From Antedon mediterranea (lineage: Eukaryota; Echinodermata; Crinoidea; Comatulida; Antedonidae), in the NCBI RefSeq assembly GCF_964355755.1, contig NC_092679.1:5952001-6016000 (forward strand): a DNA stretch of 64,000 bases, given 5' to 3'. The translations under genes were made by a program, and so were the position numbers. The notes below the pieces were generated by a model, which made no database searches, was not told where the DNA came from, and was given only the letters and a program-made list of their open reading frames with translations. Shown in pieces: positions 14,001 to 24,527 of the stretch (positions within the stretch are counted from its first letter, which is position 1; every line of letters begins with the position of its first letter).

Positions 14001-15391
14001 TAGGCCTACAGTATATTCTAATTTTTTTGTTTCATAAAAACACTTTTTTTAACATTTTATACTATTTATAAAAATGTTAATTATTATTAAATATCAAATA
14101 TATATTATTATTATTAAAGATTAAAACACAAGTATTAATTACTAATAAATAAAAGTAGAAATATAAAAAAGTTCAAATGTTCCATTAATTTACTAATTTT
14201 ATTAATACAATAGGCCTAGTTAGTTAATTGAAAAAACGCCGTGGTTAGGATTCCGGCACCGGAACTCAACTGCCCAGCGTTAGGGAATCCGACACGCTAT
14301 TGCGCATGCTCAGAGCGAGGTAATCGGCGACTCTATCAACAACAGCGATGGATCGTTTTATAGCTGCGCCACACGGCGAACTAGCCTAGATGCCTACGGT
14401 ATCCACTAATCTAGGCTAGGGCTACCAGTTAGACGTGACCAGTGGGGCCTATTTATTTTGTAATTAAAAAGTGGTTGCTTCATTCATATATAAACTTCAT
14501 ATCATTATGAATTATATAATTACATGACTAGTTTTATGATTTTTCAGAACGCATTTTACTGTACATAACAACATGCAATCACAAGTTGATTTGTTGACAG
14601 CAGCCACCGCGTGGATATGAAAAAAAACTGTTCAGGAAGTCAGGGTCGCAACGCTAAGAACAGCATTACGATTCTTAGATAGATACTGATACTTATTAAT
14701 ATCATTATAATTATTTTAACGCGTGCTGTAGTATTACTATTATTTTAATTAATTCATTCATTCATGTATGGCATAGGCCAAGTTTCATCCATCGCTCTCT
14801 CGCTCGCGCAACGACTATATAGGCTACAGTAAATCCCTATTATAACACTCAGAGACTCTCGGCGGTGGTGTGTGTGTGTGGCACTATTTAGCGCAAGCTA
14901 TAATTCACTTCCCAGAGCTCTGGGCATGCGCAATAGCGTGTCGGATTCCCTAACGGTGGGCAGTTGAGTTCCGGTGCCGGAATCCTAACCACGACGTTGA
15001 AAAAAACAGTTTATGTATTTTTAAATTAAATTTTGTAAACTAAATTAATTAAAAATGGGTCTGTTTCAATTCCTATAATTGTTAAACAATCTCAACACAT
15101 CCAATTGCTTATTTTAAAGAACTAATTACACTTTATTTAACGTCTAATAAAAAGCAAAACCGTTTGATACGGATATTCACTAAGGCTAGGCCTAGGAAAA
15201 AACAAACCAGCCTAATGATGCTCCACCACGGTGGTATCGGCCGGCAGTAACATCTCACATGCTCGACTTACCTTCTCAACGACGCCTAGACTGCCTTTAC
15301 TTCTAATGTCTCGTACAATAGTACCTGCTTTTTTCGCAACAGAAACTGAAGCAGAAACTATTCGCATTACAAGACACGTATTACTAGCCAT
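2020..15391 (-). CDS. BPNT1: 3'(2'),5'-bisphosphate nucleotidase 1, N-terminal three exons (partial)
   Basis: BPNT1 removes phosphate from 3'-phosphoadenosine 5'-phosphate, the by-product of sulfation, and from some inositol phosphates; it is a Mg-dependent, lithium-sensitive cytosolic enzyme. Three minus-strand coding exons join in phase 0: 15272-15391 (residues 1-40, starts MASNTCLVMR), 4006-4110 (41-75) and 2020-2130 (76-112). Exon 2 holds NDLQTEAD and ends in IGEE, whose glutamates match the family's metal ligands. All donors and acceptors are GT/AG. The first in-frame ATG is at 15391; an upstream TTG was not used. The DPLDGT metal motif and the rest of the enzyme are not seen and must lie left of base 1. 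Intron 1 is about 11 kb, intron 2 about 1.9 kb. The gene is divergent from ARMT1. Family assignment rests on remembered similarity to the vertebrate protein. Confidence 0.92.
3363..3554 (+). pseudogene. LINE ORF2 C-terminal relic
   Basis: A 63-codon open frame reads RTNIGQRSIAYTGANIWNRL then PENIK, the motif seen at the 3' end of many non-LTR retrotransposon proteins (GxxIWNSLP). It ends in TAG at 3552. 5' truncated; in BPNT1 intron 2. Confidence 0.55.
4133..4405 (-). mobile_element. tRNA-derived SINE family 1, minus-strand copy
   Basis: Read on the minus strand it starts with a tRNA-like head (B box GGTTCGAATCC at about 4356-4366), runs through CACCCAGGTGTA and ends with TAAATCCAGGATATT. 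A plus-strand copy is at 33665-33950. It lies just upstream of BPNT1 exon 2, in intron 1. Confidence 0.65.
5868..6118. mobile_element. Possible small MITE
   Basis: ACAGTACAGAAAGAAAT and its inverse (TTTTCTTTCTGCACTGTA) bound 250 bases containing repeated CTATGCGTA words. Family unknown. Confidence 0.35.
6287..6474. mobile_element. Foldback MITE family 1, copy 1
   Basis: Ends GCTTGGTTCCCACTAG and CTAG-like GTGGGAACCACGC inverted; the body is palindromic around ACAAGCGA and CGTTGCGTT words. Three more copies are at 21059-21184, 24528-24687 and 29668-29854. TTAA or TA beside the ends may be the target site. It lies in BPNT1 intron 1. Confidence 0.75.
6970..7335. mobile_element. Composite SINE-like repeat family 4, shorter copy
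   Basis: Shares with 9795-10335 the block CCTAGAGACCACAGTTTTTA, a run of A, then an inverted tRNA-like part (minus strand TGGTGTAATGGTTATGTAT as A box, GGTTCAAGTCC as B box). It ends CTCTCGGAGTACCCTCTAG. In BPNT1 intron 1. Confidence 0.6.
7894..7998 (-). CDS. Possible small first coding exon next to an X-box, in BPNT1 intron 1
   Basis: An ATG-led 35-codon stretch begins MMSESHLPGL and ends at a possible donor (AGA then GTAATA at 7893) in phase 0. Fifteen bases upstream of its ATG is a perfect RFX X-box (8011-8024), and a CRE (TGACGTCA, 8040-8047) lies beyond that. RFX X-boxes are typical of ciliary gene promoters. I do not recognise the peptide and found no second exon, so this may be chance. 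If real it would be a gene nested on the same strand within BPNT1, or an alternative first exon. Confidence 0.22.
8011..8024. promoter_or_regulatory. Perfect RFX X-box match
   Basis: The 14-mer GTTGCTATGACAAC fits the X-box pattern RYYNYYATRRNRAC at every position. A CRE palindrome TGACGTCA follows at 8040-8047. Binding is inferred from the motif only. Confidence 0.45.
9795..10335. mobile_element. Composite SINE-like repeat family 4, longer copy
   Basis: Starts with ATTACCTCTGCCAAGGAGGT, a word I remember as widespread in marine animal genomes, then a GT run, GGTCATAGGTCAAGGTCA, a poly-A and an inverted tRNA-like part as in 6970-7335. Same CTCTCGGAGTACCCTCTAG end. Confidence 0.6.
10936..11580 (+). 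repeat. GAT microsatellite, about 640 bp
   Basis: Nearly uninterrupted (GAT)n with regular higher-order variants GATTATGCTGATGAT and AGTGATGAA. It opens two long frames (poly-Asp and poly-Met) that are artefacts of the repeat, without start context or splice structure. Confidence 0.9.
11594..12255. repeat. Tandem repeat, period about 135 bp, five copies
   Basis: AATAAAGT(C/T)TATATTCTG recurs at 11594, 11729, 11865, 12000 and 12129, with a decayed sixth copy near 12190. Each unit contains a CTA trinucleotide run of changing length and CTTCATCAAATTGTACCC. Confidence 0.88.
12546..12640. repeat. Minisatellite, 18-bp unit
   Basis: GTGACAGGGTGTAGTCAT repeated four to five times with small changes, in BPNT1 intron 1. 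Confidence 0.8.
12660..14227. other. BPNT1 intron 1, AT-rich stretch without features
   Basis: No exon, clear repeat or coding signal; the open frames here are short and lysine/isoleucine/phenylalanine-rich, as expected from base composition. Confidence 0.6.
14237..14996. mobile_element. Inverted-repeat transposon, 760 bp, about 80-bp TIRs
   Basis: The left arm (CG then CCGTGGTTAGGATTCCGG, on to TATTGCGCATGC) and the right arm match in inverse for about 80 bases with few differences. TTGAAAAAA flanks both sides (14228-14236, 14997-15005), a 9-bp duplication like Mutator elements; slippage in the A run could hide an 8-bp one. It lies about 275 bases downstream of BPNT1 exon 1, in intron 1. 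No transposase. Confidence 0.75.
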
Positions 15392-16226
15392 CTTCAAACT
15401 TTGGTTCCTTACAATGTGCTGTACAGAAAACGATTTAGAAATGAGGGCCCAAAACCAACATACGTTGTTTTATGTGTACATGAGCAACGGCAGACAGCCC
15501 ACGCCTCTCTTCACTTTTCTCGCGTTTGATGACCTCTACGTCGTAAACTTTAACACCATTATTTATCGATCCAGTCGTTGCAAGGGTACCTGTAATAATT
15601 AATAATTACACGTTTTTAAAAGCCTTGAAAATAACATGATTTATAACTTTATCATCATTAATATGATTTTTTTTTCGATCATGTTTGTTATAAATTCATT
15701 ATCAGTTAATTTTTAGTTATGCATTATTTATACCTCCATGGTTAGTTAATTTAGTTACTACGGTGGTTCATCGAAATACCCATGTCCGGAATCTTTAATT
15801 TGTATTTAATGTATAATATAACTTGTATTATTTTATGATACAAATTTCTGCATTTTTGTTGCAAATGGTAAAACTTAATTTGGTCACACAAAGACAATCA
15901 ATCCTGGGCCTTATATAACCCCTAAACAAATTAGACAATTTTAATTTTTTTTATTTTCGGCTTAGATCTTTATTAATATTATTTTACTCTGCTAGCATAG
16001 AATTGTTTTGAATATGAATTCAATAATTTTACTTTTAAGGTAAAAACTGAAACCTGTGTTTAAACTTTCATAATTAAATTTGGAATTTAAAAGAAATTAC
16101 TTTATTTTTGTTGGTAAATATTTTGTATTTTTTGTCCCGAGAGTATCCGCGTACGGGAACCAGAATACCTAATCCAGGGTCCTCCGTGTGCAATGACCCG
16201 TGACTTATCAGCAGAGACTTTTAAAC
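15392..16226. promoter_or_regulatory. Divergent BPNT1-ARMT1 intergenic region, probable bidirectional promoter
   Basis: The two start codons face away from each other 835 bases apart, so this spacer must hold both 5' UTRs and promoters. It is richer in GC and CpG close to each gene (about 15400-15590 and 16135-16260) than in its AT-rich middle. No TATA box or other core element was clear enough to call. Confidence 0.5.
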
Positions 16227-19200
16227 ATGGAGAAGTTGCCGGTTGTGGGTGGTGGTGTCCAACCTACCAGCAAACATAAGCTACCTTTAAGTTTATCAGC
16301 TCAATACGTTGGGTAATTAAGGTTTACGATGTATAGTAAGATTATACATATGATTTTACAAAATAGTTAGCTAGTGCTAACTGTTTATTAGCTACCAAAG
16401 CTAGGCCATACTAGGCCTAGGCCTACTACCTTTTTTAGTAAAAAAGCAAAACGTGCTGCTCCACCAACAGCCGAGACGGTTCATTCTAAACCTCTACTAA
16501 TACTAGGCTTAGGCTGACATGCAAACGCAAAGTATTAATGCTGAATTAATGATATCCATGTTGGCTATCGTTTTACATTAACAATATAACATGTCATGTT
16601 TAATAATATAATATGATTTAAAAAATAAATGTATTTTAGTACAATGAAATGAACAAAAGGGGAAATAGCCTACCCTATTTAGGAAAACCCTTTTTGAGGA
16701 GACACTTTGTTGGTTCTCGAAAGTGCCCCTCAAAAGTGGTTTTACTTTATGTATGATTATGTAATATGTGACCAGAATTTTGGAAACATAAATCTATTTT
16801 CTTTGTGTTTATTTTCAGAACTTTCGCTTACAAAACAGTTAAAGACCGTTTACCAATAATTTTAACAAAAGTTATTGATACTGTCTATCAGCATAGAATT
16901 GCTGCTACAGAACAGCATGGAAAGGTTGGTACATATCTAGCCAGGAATAAGTATTTAATCAGAGTGACTAGTGCATTGGTATTCTTCTATTGATAGACAT
17001 GGAACATTAAACTTGGTTGAATGCTTGAGATATCTTAATTCATTACATCATACATGAATATCAACTCAACGAGTTTTCTCGAATAAGGACTATAAACCGT
17101 AGGTCTATTGTACACATCTGGCTCATGTGCACTTTAAAGAACCTAGTAATCTTTCAATAGAAGTAAGGGGTCTTTGACTGAAGAGATCGCCCAGTATAAA
17201 TAAATACAGAAATTACTATTAGAATTACTTTTATTTAAGTATATAAAAGAATAATCTATAATTTACAATGTTTTATATATTGTTAATCCATCATATATTA
17301 TCTATTGAACTGATATAGTTTTGTTTATTACAGTACAGTACATACAGCACTTTATGTTATGTTATGTTATTTATTTATTATTCAACATTTTTTGTTTTGT
17401 TTTTGACGTTATCAAATTTTTATTTTCCTTTAATTTCTGTTATTTATTTGTTAATTTCGTAGCTTAAGTTAGTTAAGATGTTTTTAAAAGGTACCAAGCT
17501 TGATTAGCCCTGAGGACTATATCTTGACTACCTTTTGTATTGATTGTTTGATACAATAAAGAAGAAGTAACTAACAAACAAACAAACAAACAATGTTAGG
17601 CGTCTACTCTATACAATTTTTTTTATAAATATTGGACCTTGTGGCTTGATAGTTGAGTGCAATTTGCAATTACGGTATGAGCGAGTAGAGCGGGTGGCAT
17701 TATCTTTTACTCTTTCTTCTGAACTCAACCTAAATTGAGAGTGGGATTATATTTTAGTATGGGACTATACTCGGTCAAATACAGTACACACAATTACTGA
17801 CATTATTTTTTAATTTATTTCATATTTTATCCTTTAACTAGTAAAAATTCATAATAAATTATAATTTATTTAATATCATTATGTAATATTCTTTTGTAAT
17901 TACAGGAAGGTGGTAGTGACTGTATAGAGATAGTGAGTCATCTCTCCAAGCTCAAACATGAGCTACAGACAAACAAAGAGTTGTTAGATATAGAGAATGA
18001 TGGGAATGACGATGTTAGAATGTGGAATCAAGTTCTCCAGCAGGAGATGGATGATGATGGCAACACTCCAAGATTTTTTAAAAGTGCTTGGCTATATGTT
18101 GAATGTTACATGTACCGCAAGATAGTGGAGTCAATTTCTCTCAGGTGATTTTAGAGATCATGTTTCTATTGTTACCAGAATAAGGGCTTTATAATTATAT
18201 CATTCATCTAATCGGAAAGCTAATGACAATGCTTTTTCTGTTATCACTCCGCGGATCTGGAAAACGCTACCTTTTGATTTGAGAGGAGCGAATTTGGCAT
18301 CTCTATTTAAATGTCAACTTAAAACTTTCTTTTTATTAATTAATAGTATTGTTAGGCGCTCTGTTCTTTGTAGGGCGCCATTTAAAAACCTGTAAAGAAT
18401 AGAATTAAATTAAACACTATGCTGATTTAGACATTTGGTCGATCATCCTTGGATCAAACTTACAAAGATATTTTTTTTGGAAATGTATGCTGAATTAGTT
18501 TCATTCATAATATATTAAACCTGCAAGTCCGCTGTAAATCCTAGAAGTGACCCTCAGCGGAGAAAGTTGTTGTCTTACATCTAGTCAGCACTTTGAGACG
18601 GTTTCACTTTAGAAATGAAAATACAAAACCTGTTATCCAATGTGTCACAATTTTTTAAATAGAGGGCAGTAGACCGATTTGTTTAAGTATCTTCCTATAC
18701 AATCGAGTAGAATCATACTTTACTAAGTTTAATAGTTAAAGCCCCATTCCCTACGTTTTTTAGATCTAATTTAAGATCACAAACTATATTTAATGTAAAA
18801 ATAATACTATAATACCAAAATGCATTGCACGCGGGTTGATATTTTTGTTTTTCACCTGTAATTCGCCCACTTTTCGATCGATCGTGAGGCCAAAACAAAT
18901 GGAAGACTCAGCGAAAATACCGGGTTTTCCCCAATTTGTATCAACGGAGTCTGGCAAAAATAGAAAGACAATTAATGCAGCAACTATACAACGTCAGGCT
19001 AGGTATATAGCTCGCGTACGATGTTCGTACGTTACCGATGTTTACCAGCTAGGCCTACAAAATTAAGCCTAGCTAGGCTAGGCCTAAGACCGTCCACGAG
19101 AGGTCGATCGCCGCGAGCTACTTAGGTAGTGCATTGTTTCCCACTTTTTATCATAATTTACCATAAAACGTACATTTAAGACAAGGAATGACATGGTTTA

Positions 19201-20522
19201 ATGTTTTTAAAGTGATATATATGTATTATTTTCCAAAAAACGTCCAAAATTGCAGGGAAGGGGTCTTTAAGCATCACTTTCTTTTGCAGTCAACATTTAA
19301 AGACATTTGATCCGTTTGGAGAACAGAAGAAAACTGCCCTCTACGATTGCCTCAAACCCGCAACTACTTTAATCCAATATTGTAATGAGAGTATTGAAGA
19401 AAAGAAAAGTCCAGATGGAATCATTGCTGAATTTTTACAGGTATATAATTTAGTCATTTATAATTGAGTACAAGCTATTTTGAGCAAGGAATTAATTATT
19501 CTCAGTTTGTTCTCTTAAGAACCCCCAATGCACTAATTTAAGACTAGAACAACTCTCCCAATACCAGACTTTTCTTAAGGTCTACATTCAAAACATGATT
19601 CAATTGTGTGTCCAGTGTCTGGTATTGGGAGAGTTGACCATAGATCCTGAACTGGTGTCTATTTGAGAGGCCAAAAGAAAATCAGTTTACCATTACATTA
19701 CAGCCAAGAGAAGAACTTGATGAACAAGAACTTATTTATGCTTATTATTTATTCTTGCAGATGTCATTGTGGGGAAATAAATGTGATCTTTCAATATCAG
19801 CTGGCATTAAAAATAGTCAGAAAGTGAGCCCTCTATCTCAACTGCACGAACTTGGATCGAAAATTCTCGTCAACAAATCTAATCAAATCTGGGACACATT
19901 GAACAAAGCAAACTTAAACAAACCTGTACGAATAGATTTCATTTTAGATAATGCAGGATACGAATTCATGTCAGATCTTTGTTTAGCCGATTGTTTAACA
20001 CGTTTAAATCTGGTAGATAAGGTCTATTTTCATTGCAAAGCAATGCCCTGGTTCGTGTCCGACGTTACTCCCGTTGACTTTTCCTGGACGCTTGATATTC
20101 TTGGTCAAAATGAAAGTGTAATTTTACGAGAGTTTAGTAGGTCTGTTAAACAGAGGTTGGATGATAAGGTATGGAACGTTTCGACACACCCTTTTTGGAC
20201 CACACCTCATAGTTTCTATAGCATGGAGAAGATTTCACCTGATTTACACAGTGACCTTGCACAATCGTCTTTGCTTATATTCAAAGGCGATTTAAATTAT
20301 CGTAAATTAGTACTTGATAGAAATTGGGAGCATACAGTGTCATTTAGCGAAGCGATAAACGGTTTTCGACCTACAGCGTTGTGTTCATTGCGGACATTGA
20401 AGGCAAACGTGGTTGTAGGCCTACAAGACGGACTTGCAGAAGAACTTGGCAAGGCAAATCCAAACTGGATGGTATCAGGTGAATATGCGGTTATTGAATT
20501 TGCTGCAAAAAGTTTTATATGA
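16227..20522 (+). CDS. ARMT1: ARMT1 / DUF89 metal-dependent phosphatase (damage-control phosphatase), complete
   Basis: Exons 16227-16312, 16819-16924, 17906-18144, 19290-19440 and 19761-20522 give 447 aa (human about 441), phases consistent and GT/AG at every junction. The N-terminal helical region has AYKTVKDRLP and ECYMYRK. The last exon (from residue 195) holds the DUF89 core: LWGNKCDLS, LDNAGYE (Asp257, Asn258), PWFVSD (Asp295), FKGDLNYRKL and RTLKA (Lys408). These sit four residues beyond the human ligand and catalytic positions Asp253, Asn254, Asp291 and Lys404. The family was first described as a PCNA carboxyl methyltransferase, but the fold is a metal phosphatase acting on sugar phosphates such as fructose 1-phosphate; which role holds here cannot be told. 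A possible AATAAA polyadenylation signal is at 20854-20859. A TTAA-flanked transposon lies just before exon 4. Confidence 0.95.
17075..17210 (+). mobile_element. tRNA-derived SINE family 2, short truncated copy
   Basis: Same words (GGACTATAAACCGTAGGTC, GTGCACTTTAAAGAACCTAG, GCCCAGTATAAATA), with an internal deletion. In ARMT1 intron 2. Confidence 0.6.
18150..18395 (+). pseudogene. LINE ORF2 C-terminal relic in ARMT1 intron 3
   Basis: An open frame from 18204 reads NAFSVITPRIWKTLPFDLRG, the same IWxxLP end motif, and stops at 18393. The upstream piece (DHVSIVTRIRAL) is in frame but broken by a stop. It begins just after the exon 3 donor. Confidence 0.55.
18740..19266. mobile_element. TTAA-flanked MITE (piggyBac-like), 527 bp
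   Basis: Ends AG(C/A)CCC(C)ATTCCCT-type, inverted, flanked by TTAA at 18736-18739 and 19267-19270. It sits in ARMT1 intron 3, ending 19 bases before the exon 4 acceptor AG. Inside is an open stretch 18899-19066 starting MEDSAKIPGF, possibly a trace of a transposase first exon. A diverged relative is at about 48205-48430. Confidence 0.65.
19550..19636. ncRNA. Perfect 20-bp stem, 87-base hairpin in ARMT1 intron 4
   Basis: CAACTCTCCCAATACCAGAC and its exact inverse are 47 bases apart. The total length fits an animal pre-microRNA, but a foldback MITE is as likely. Confidence 0.3.
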
Positions 20523-21058
20523 TTTTGAGACAAATCATTAGATTTGTCAATGATTAGATGTTTTTATATATGGAGTGGAGTTGTGGCTTGGCAGGATTTT
20601 TTCTAATGACCATTTACAACTCCACTCCCAAAGACGTTTTTTATCCTTTAAAAAGGATAATGAATTAATTCGCTTATGGTTATCCTTGGCAATTTGCCTA
20701 AATATATAATTTAAAAAAAATATGCGTTCTCGTCGGAACAAATGAGCACAGTTCCAAGTAAAAAAAATGATGAAATTAAAATTAATTTATTCTAAAAATA
20801 CTGGGCCAATGGTTTTTTTAAATTCGCTGATTGTATTATAAAATTTGATTTTAAATAAATAGTCGAGGATAGATTGGAAGGTTGAAAATTTTATTGACAA
20901 ATCACAGAAGTTGTGTACCCCAAAATAATATACACCTCCATAGCAAAGTTATTCCTAAAATCTATACATTGTATATTAATATAATAATAATAATAATAAT
21001 TACACGTGTTTGGTTTACTGGTAGTTATGAGTAGATCTCTTAGTATCATTACTATCAA

Positions 21059-21184
21059 GTGGTTCCCACTAGGACGCAACATGACCAATGACAAGCGACA
21101 GTTTGGATAATACATCGTTTGTGATTGGTCAAATTACTTGTGTAGAACTTGCATCCTTGTTTTGCGTCTAAGAGGGAACCAAGG
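21059..21184. mobile_element. Foldback MITE family 1, copy 2 (shortened)
   Basis: Same terminal GGTTCCCACTAG and GAGGGAACC ends, internally shorter; in the ARMT1-SPTLC2 spacer. Confidence 0.65.
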
Positions 21185-21770
21185 TTAACGTCAGACTTAC
21201 TTCAGAAGAAATGAATACAAATATACAAAAGAAATTGATTAATACTATTTTTTTTATATAAAACAAAAACCAATTTGTTAAAAACAGTCATAAGATAAGG
21301 TATAAATACACAACATACACTTTGTAATATTATATACTGAGTACTATCTTCATGATTTACAATTTGATTTACAAGAAAGTATATAAGATGGTTACCTATA
21401 TTATCAATAAATGTTCAATTTCATATACTACTAATGTATCAATAAGTTGCTATAAATATAACTATATATTTTGCGCTACTAAAAGGAGAAAACACTTGGA
21501 ATAAATAGACTTAATATTTATATTAGTTAAACAATTGTTTTTAAATAAACTGAAACAACCTATTTATAACCTTTTAGTCTAGTAGGTAGAAATAAGCCCT
21601 ATATAATAGTATCCTTATATACAATGTATTATGTTGTGTTTTTTCGTCTAAAACTTTCAACTCATCTTAATAACAACTTTGGTATCATTAGTAATTTGAT
21701 TCTTGGAAACCTGTATTAACATATACATCAATAAAAGCAATGTTAAATGTAAAATACATAGCAGAACAGT

Positions 21771-22033
21771 TATATTTAGGGAAGGGGTGAGGAAGAGTTC
21801 AAGTTCAAAAAACATTTATTTATTCAACAATGGCATTATACAGTATAATATAATTATAGGTGTGTACATAAATGAAAACATAGTAATAAGCCATCATTTG
21901 GGGTCTTCTCTAGAAGAAAACAAGTTTCTTGTCTCGAGAAAGACCCCAGAAGAGGTGCAATTGACCTGGTTTCCAAGGTGAAAATGATAACGGTCCAGAA
22001 CAACATAATATATTTAGAGAAGGGGTGATGAAG
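21771..22033. mobile_element. Probable retroposed insertion between 25-bp direct repeats
   Basis: TATATTTAG(G/A)GAAGGGGTGA(G/T)GAAG occurs at 21771-21795 and 22009-22033. The 213 bases between begin with a T-rich region and contain GGGGTCTTCTCTAGAAG and its near-inverse. This fits a minus-strand SINE with a long target duplication. Confidence 0.45.
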
Positions 22034-22214
22034 CTGTGTAATTTTCCTGATTTCAAATGTTAAAAATAATAATATTAATGTATACTATATATAGTACAAA
22101 TATATAAAAAATTTCTTTATAACAAAATTATAAAATTTAGATTAGCGATACACACACATTTTACAAATAATTATGCCATTTTTGTAATGCCTATAGTTTG
22201 TGTGAATACTATAC

Positions 22215-22375
22215 ACACAGTAGAACTGCTATTAAGGGGACACCTTCAGGACCTAAGAAAGTATCCCTTAATGGGGATGTCCCTTAATGGGGATGTCCCC
22301 ATGGGATTGACCATATTGCCACTTGTTCACATGGTATGAAAGTGTCCCCCTAATAGGGGTGAAAAGGAGGGGCCC
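22215..22375. repeat. Dispersed TTAAGGGGACA repeat
   Basis: Block with GTAGAACTGCTATTAAGGGG, TCAGGACC and TGTCCCC. Relatives are at about 8885-9070, 16660-16750, 26800-26945, 39385-39620 and 59735-59850. It is semi-palindromic, so probably an old MITE family. Confidence 0.55.
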
Positions 22376-22778
22376 TTCTGTGTGGTTGCCTATTATAATT
22401 TAAATACACAGTGGAAGTTTTATGTGAAGGTTTAAAAAAAAAAAGAAACAATTAGTTTTATACTTTAGAAATTGAATACACAGAATCAAAGTCAATAGAC
22501 TTGTCATTTAGGTTTTTCTATCGATTTCATTGGACATAGAATTTGACAGTTTTAACGAACGTTTTTTTTAATACCGTGGACATTACATCATTTGCATATC
22601 TTGCTTGCGTTTGGCCTAACCAAATCTGAGGATATGTTTTATCAGTAATTTATTTTTGTTTATGCCACTGATGCCTAGCTAAGAAAACAAAATAATGTAA
22701 ACACTAAAAACTCAGGGGCAGATCCAGGATTTTCCGCCTGGAATCACCTCTAAAACTGCCCCACGACAAGGATAATAA

Positions 22779-23018
22779 TAGTATCTGTATACAATCCTTT
22801 ACGTTAAACCAGTAAATAAATACGTACATGGGCGACGTTTTGACTTGTTATCAACAAGTCTTCATCTGAAAAGCCAAATAATTTTGGCAAATCACAAAGT
22901 TTTCCAATAGGAGGTGCTTCTCTACAGCAAATCTACACCCACCAACCACTAACATCCAGTCAGTGCCAGGTGAAGTCAAAACATTATTTATTTAACGTAA
23001 AATTGTATACAGATACTG
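22779..23018. mobile_element. Short inverted-repeat element with hammerhead-like hairpin
   Basis: AGTATCTGTATACAAT and TTACGTTAAA occur inverted at the two ends. On the minus strand at 22820-22870 the order is CAGATGA, a long GACTTGTTGATAACAAGTC stem, AAAAC, GTC. This resembles a decayed hammerhead core (expected CTGATGA and GAAA). Intergenic, between ARMT1 and SPTLC2. Confidence 0.4.
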
Positions 23019-23530
23019 TATTACTAAAAATTTACTAAGGAGATGATAATAATGACAACATTACATATAGGAAAACCTGCTAGAGTAAACAAAATAGGCA
23101 AGTATGTATAATAGAGATAGATTCATGGCTTTTTTGTCAAAGAACTTAACTAAGCTTTACCGGTTCTAATTAAAAAGATGTTAATAAACCAGGCAAGTAT
23201 CAAGGTACAGTAGTTAGTATACATTTTGATTGGCAAATGTTAGCTCAATATACGGATAAAAAACGTGTAAATATACCCAAAATATGATATAATATACTAT
23301 ATAAAACCAATTACTTCAAAACATCTACCCTAACGTAGCTTAGTGCTTTGTTTAAAACTTGCTAGTATTTCAGCAGACTGTGATTGTTGCCATATATGGC
23401 ATGTTACAATACAAGGCTTCATATTCTGAGAAAAATTACAGAAAAACATGTTTAAAGGAAAGAAATATGTACCAGTATAATAGATACTGTATACATTAAG
23501 CACTCAAACCTTTTAAAAAAAAAATGTGTA

Positions 23531-23705
23531 CAGGCCTTGTATTTTCAAAATTGTAGGTGTGCAACAAATTGCAGGGGTGCTGTTTGTACTTTGGTGTGTA
23601 GAAGTTTACCAAATTTAGGCGTGTTGTAAATCGCACTCCTCAAGGGCAGTTTAGGAGTGTGTTAGGTGAGTGATCACTCTCGCTCGCCTTAAAAGACAAG
23701 GCCTG
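23531..23705. mobile_element. CAGGCCTTG MITE, copy 1
   Basis: Ends CAGGCCTTGT and AAGACAAGGCCTG inverted, 175 bp. The flanks ATGTGTA and ATGTATA may be a decayed duplication. Intergenic. Confidence 0.65.
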
Positions 23706-24527
23706 CATGTATACCACATTTTTTAACAAAACCTGCAACAGTACTGACAGTGGTGTAACGTAGAGACCCAAGGCCCCTGGTTTAGGAACCCGAAGTGGCC
23801 CTCCAACGCTGGAGGCCTTGGGCATTTTTAGTCTTTTTTGACATATTTTAATGCCTGTTTTATCCTATGGGCATTGCTCAATGGCACTCATAAGCTCTGG
23901 GGCTCCTGGGTTTAATTTGTCAACATCATAATGAGTGGCAATACATTCCAAATAGGATTTATGTAGTACAAAAATAATGGATACACATAAAGATATATTG
24001 CAAAGGTTTTAACTTGTGGATCAAATAATAATAATGATGATGAAAAAATGTATTTGCTTACAACACATTCTTGTATAAGCTCATCGCTCCATGTCAACAT
24101 AACATTTAGTAGACAAGAACGAATAGGTAGTATGGATGTATTAAACAGTGAATGGAATAAATCAAAATTCAGGATGGGCTTATTTTACAAGGTGGGCTTA
24201 AAACTGAGTCTGTATGGAAATACAGTAAATAATTGAGTGAACAGACTTGGATACAAAAATGGCCGTCTGTCATGTGCAGCATTTAAAGTAGAGAAACCAT
24301 TCAATTTTGGCTGGTGTGTAAAGCTCAACTTTGAGCACTAGTATTGCAAGGTTTTCAAAAAATGAATAAAGTTATGTTGAGACCAAATTAAATGTTGTCG
24401 TCTTCTGGAGTTATAAAATGTGTCATATGGTGTGCAGTACCTTGCTATAGTGTTAAATACTGTATTCACCATGCAAACCGCCATAAACAATCTTAATTTA
24501 AACATTAAATTAATTAGAGGGAAGGTT

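Noticed and set aside
15231-15602. 123-codon plus-strand open frame
   Set aside because: Antisense shadow of BPNT1 exon 1 plus its 5' region.
20297-20533. Minus-strand open frame over the ARMT1 last exon
   Set aside because: Antisense shadow of a well supported coding exon.
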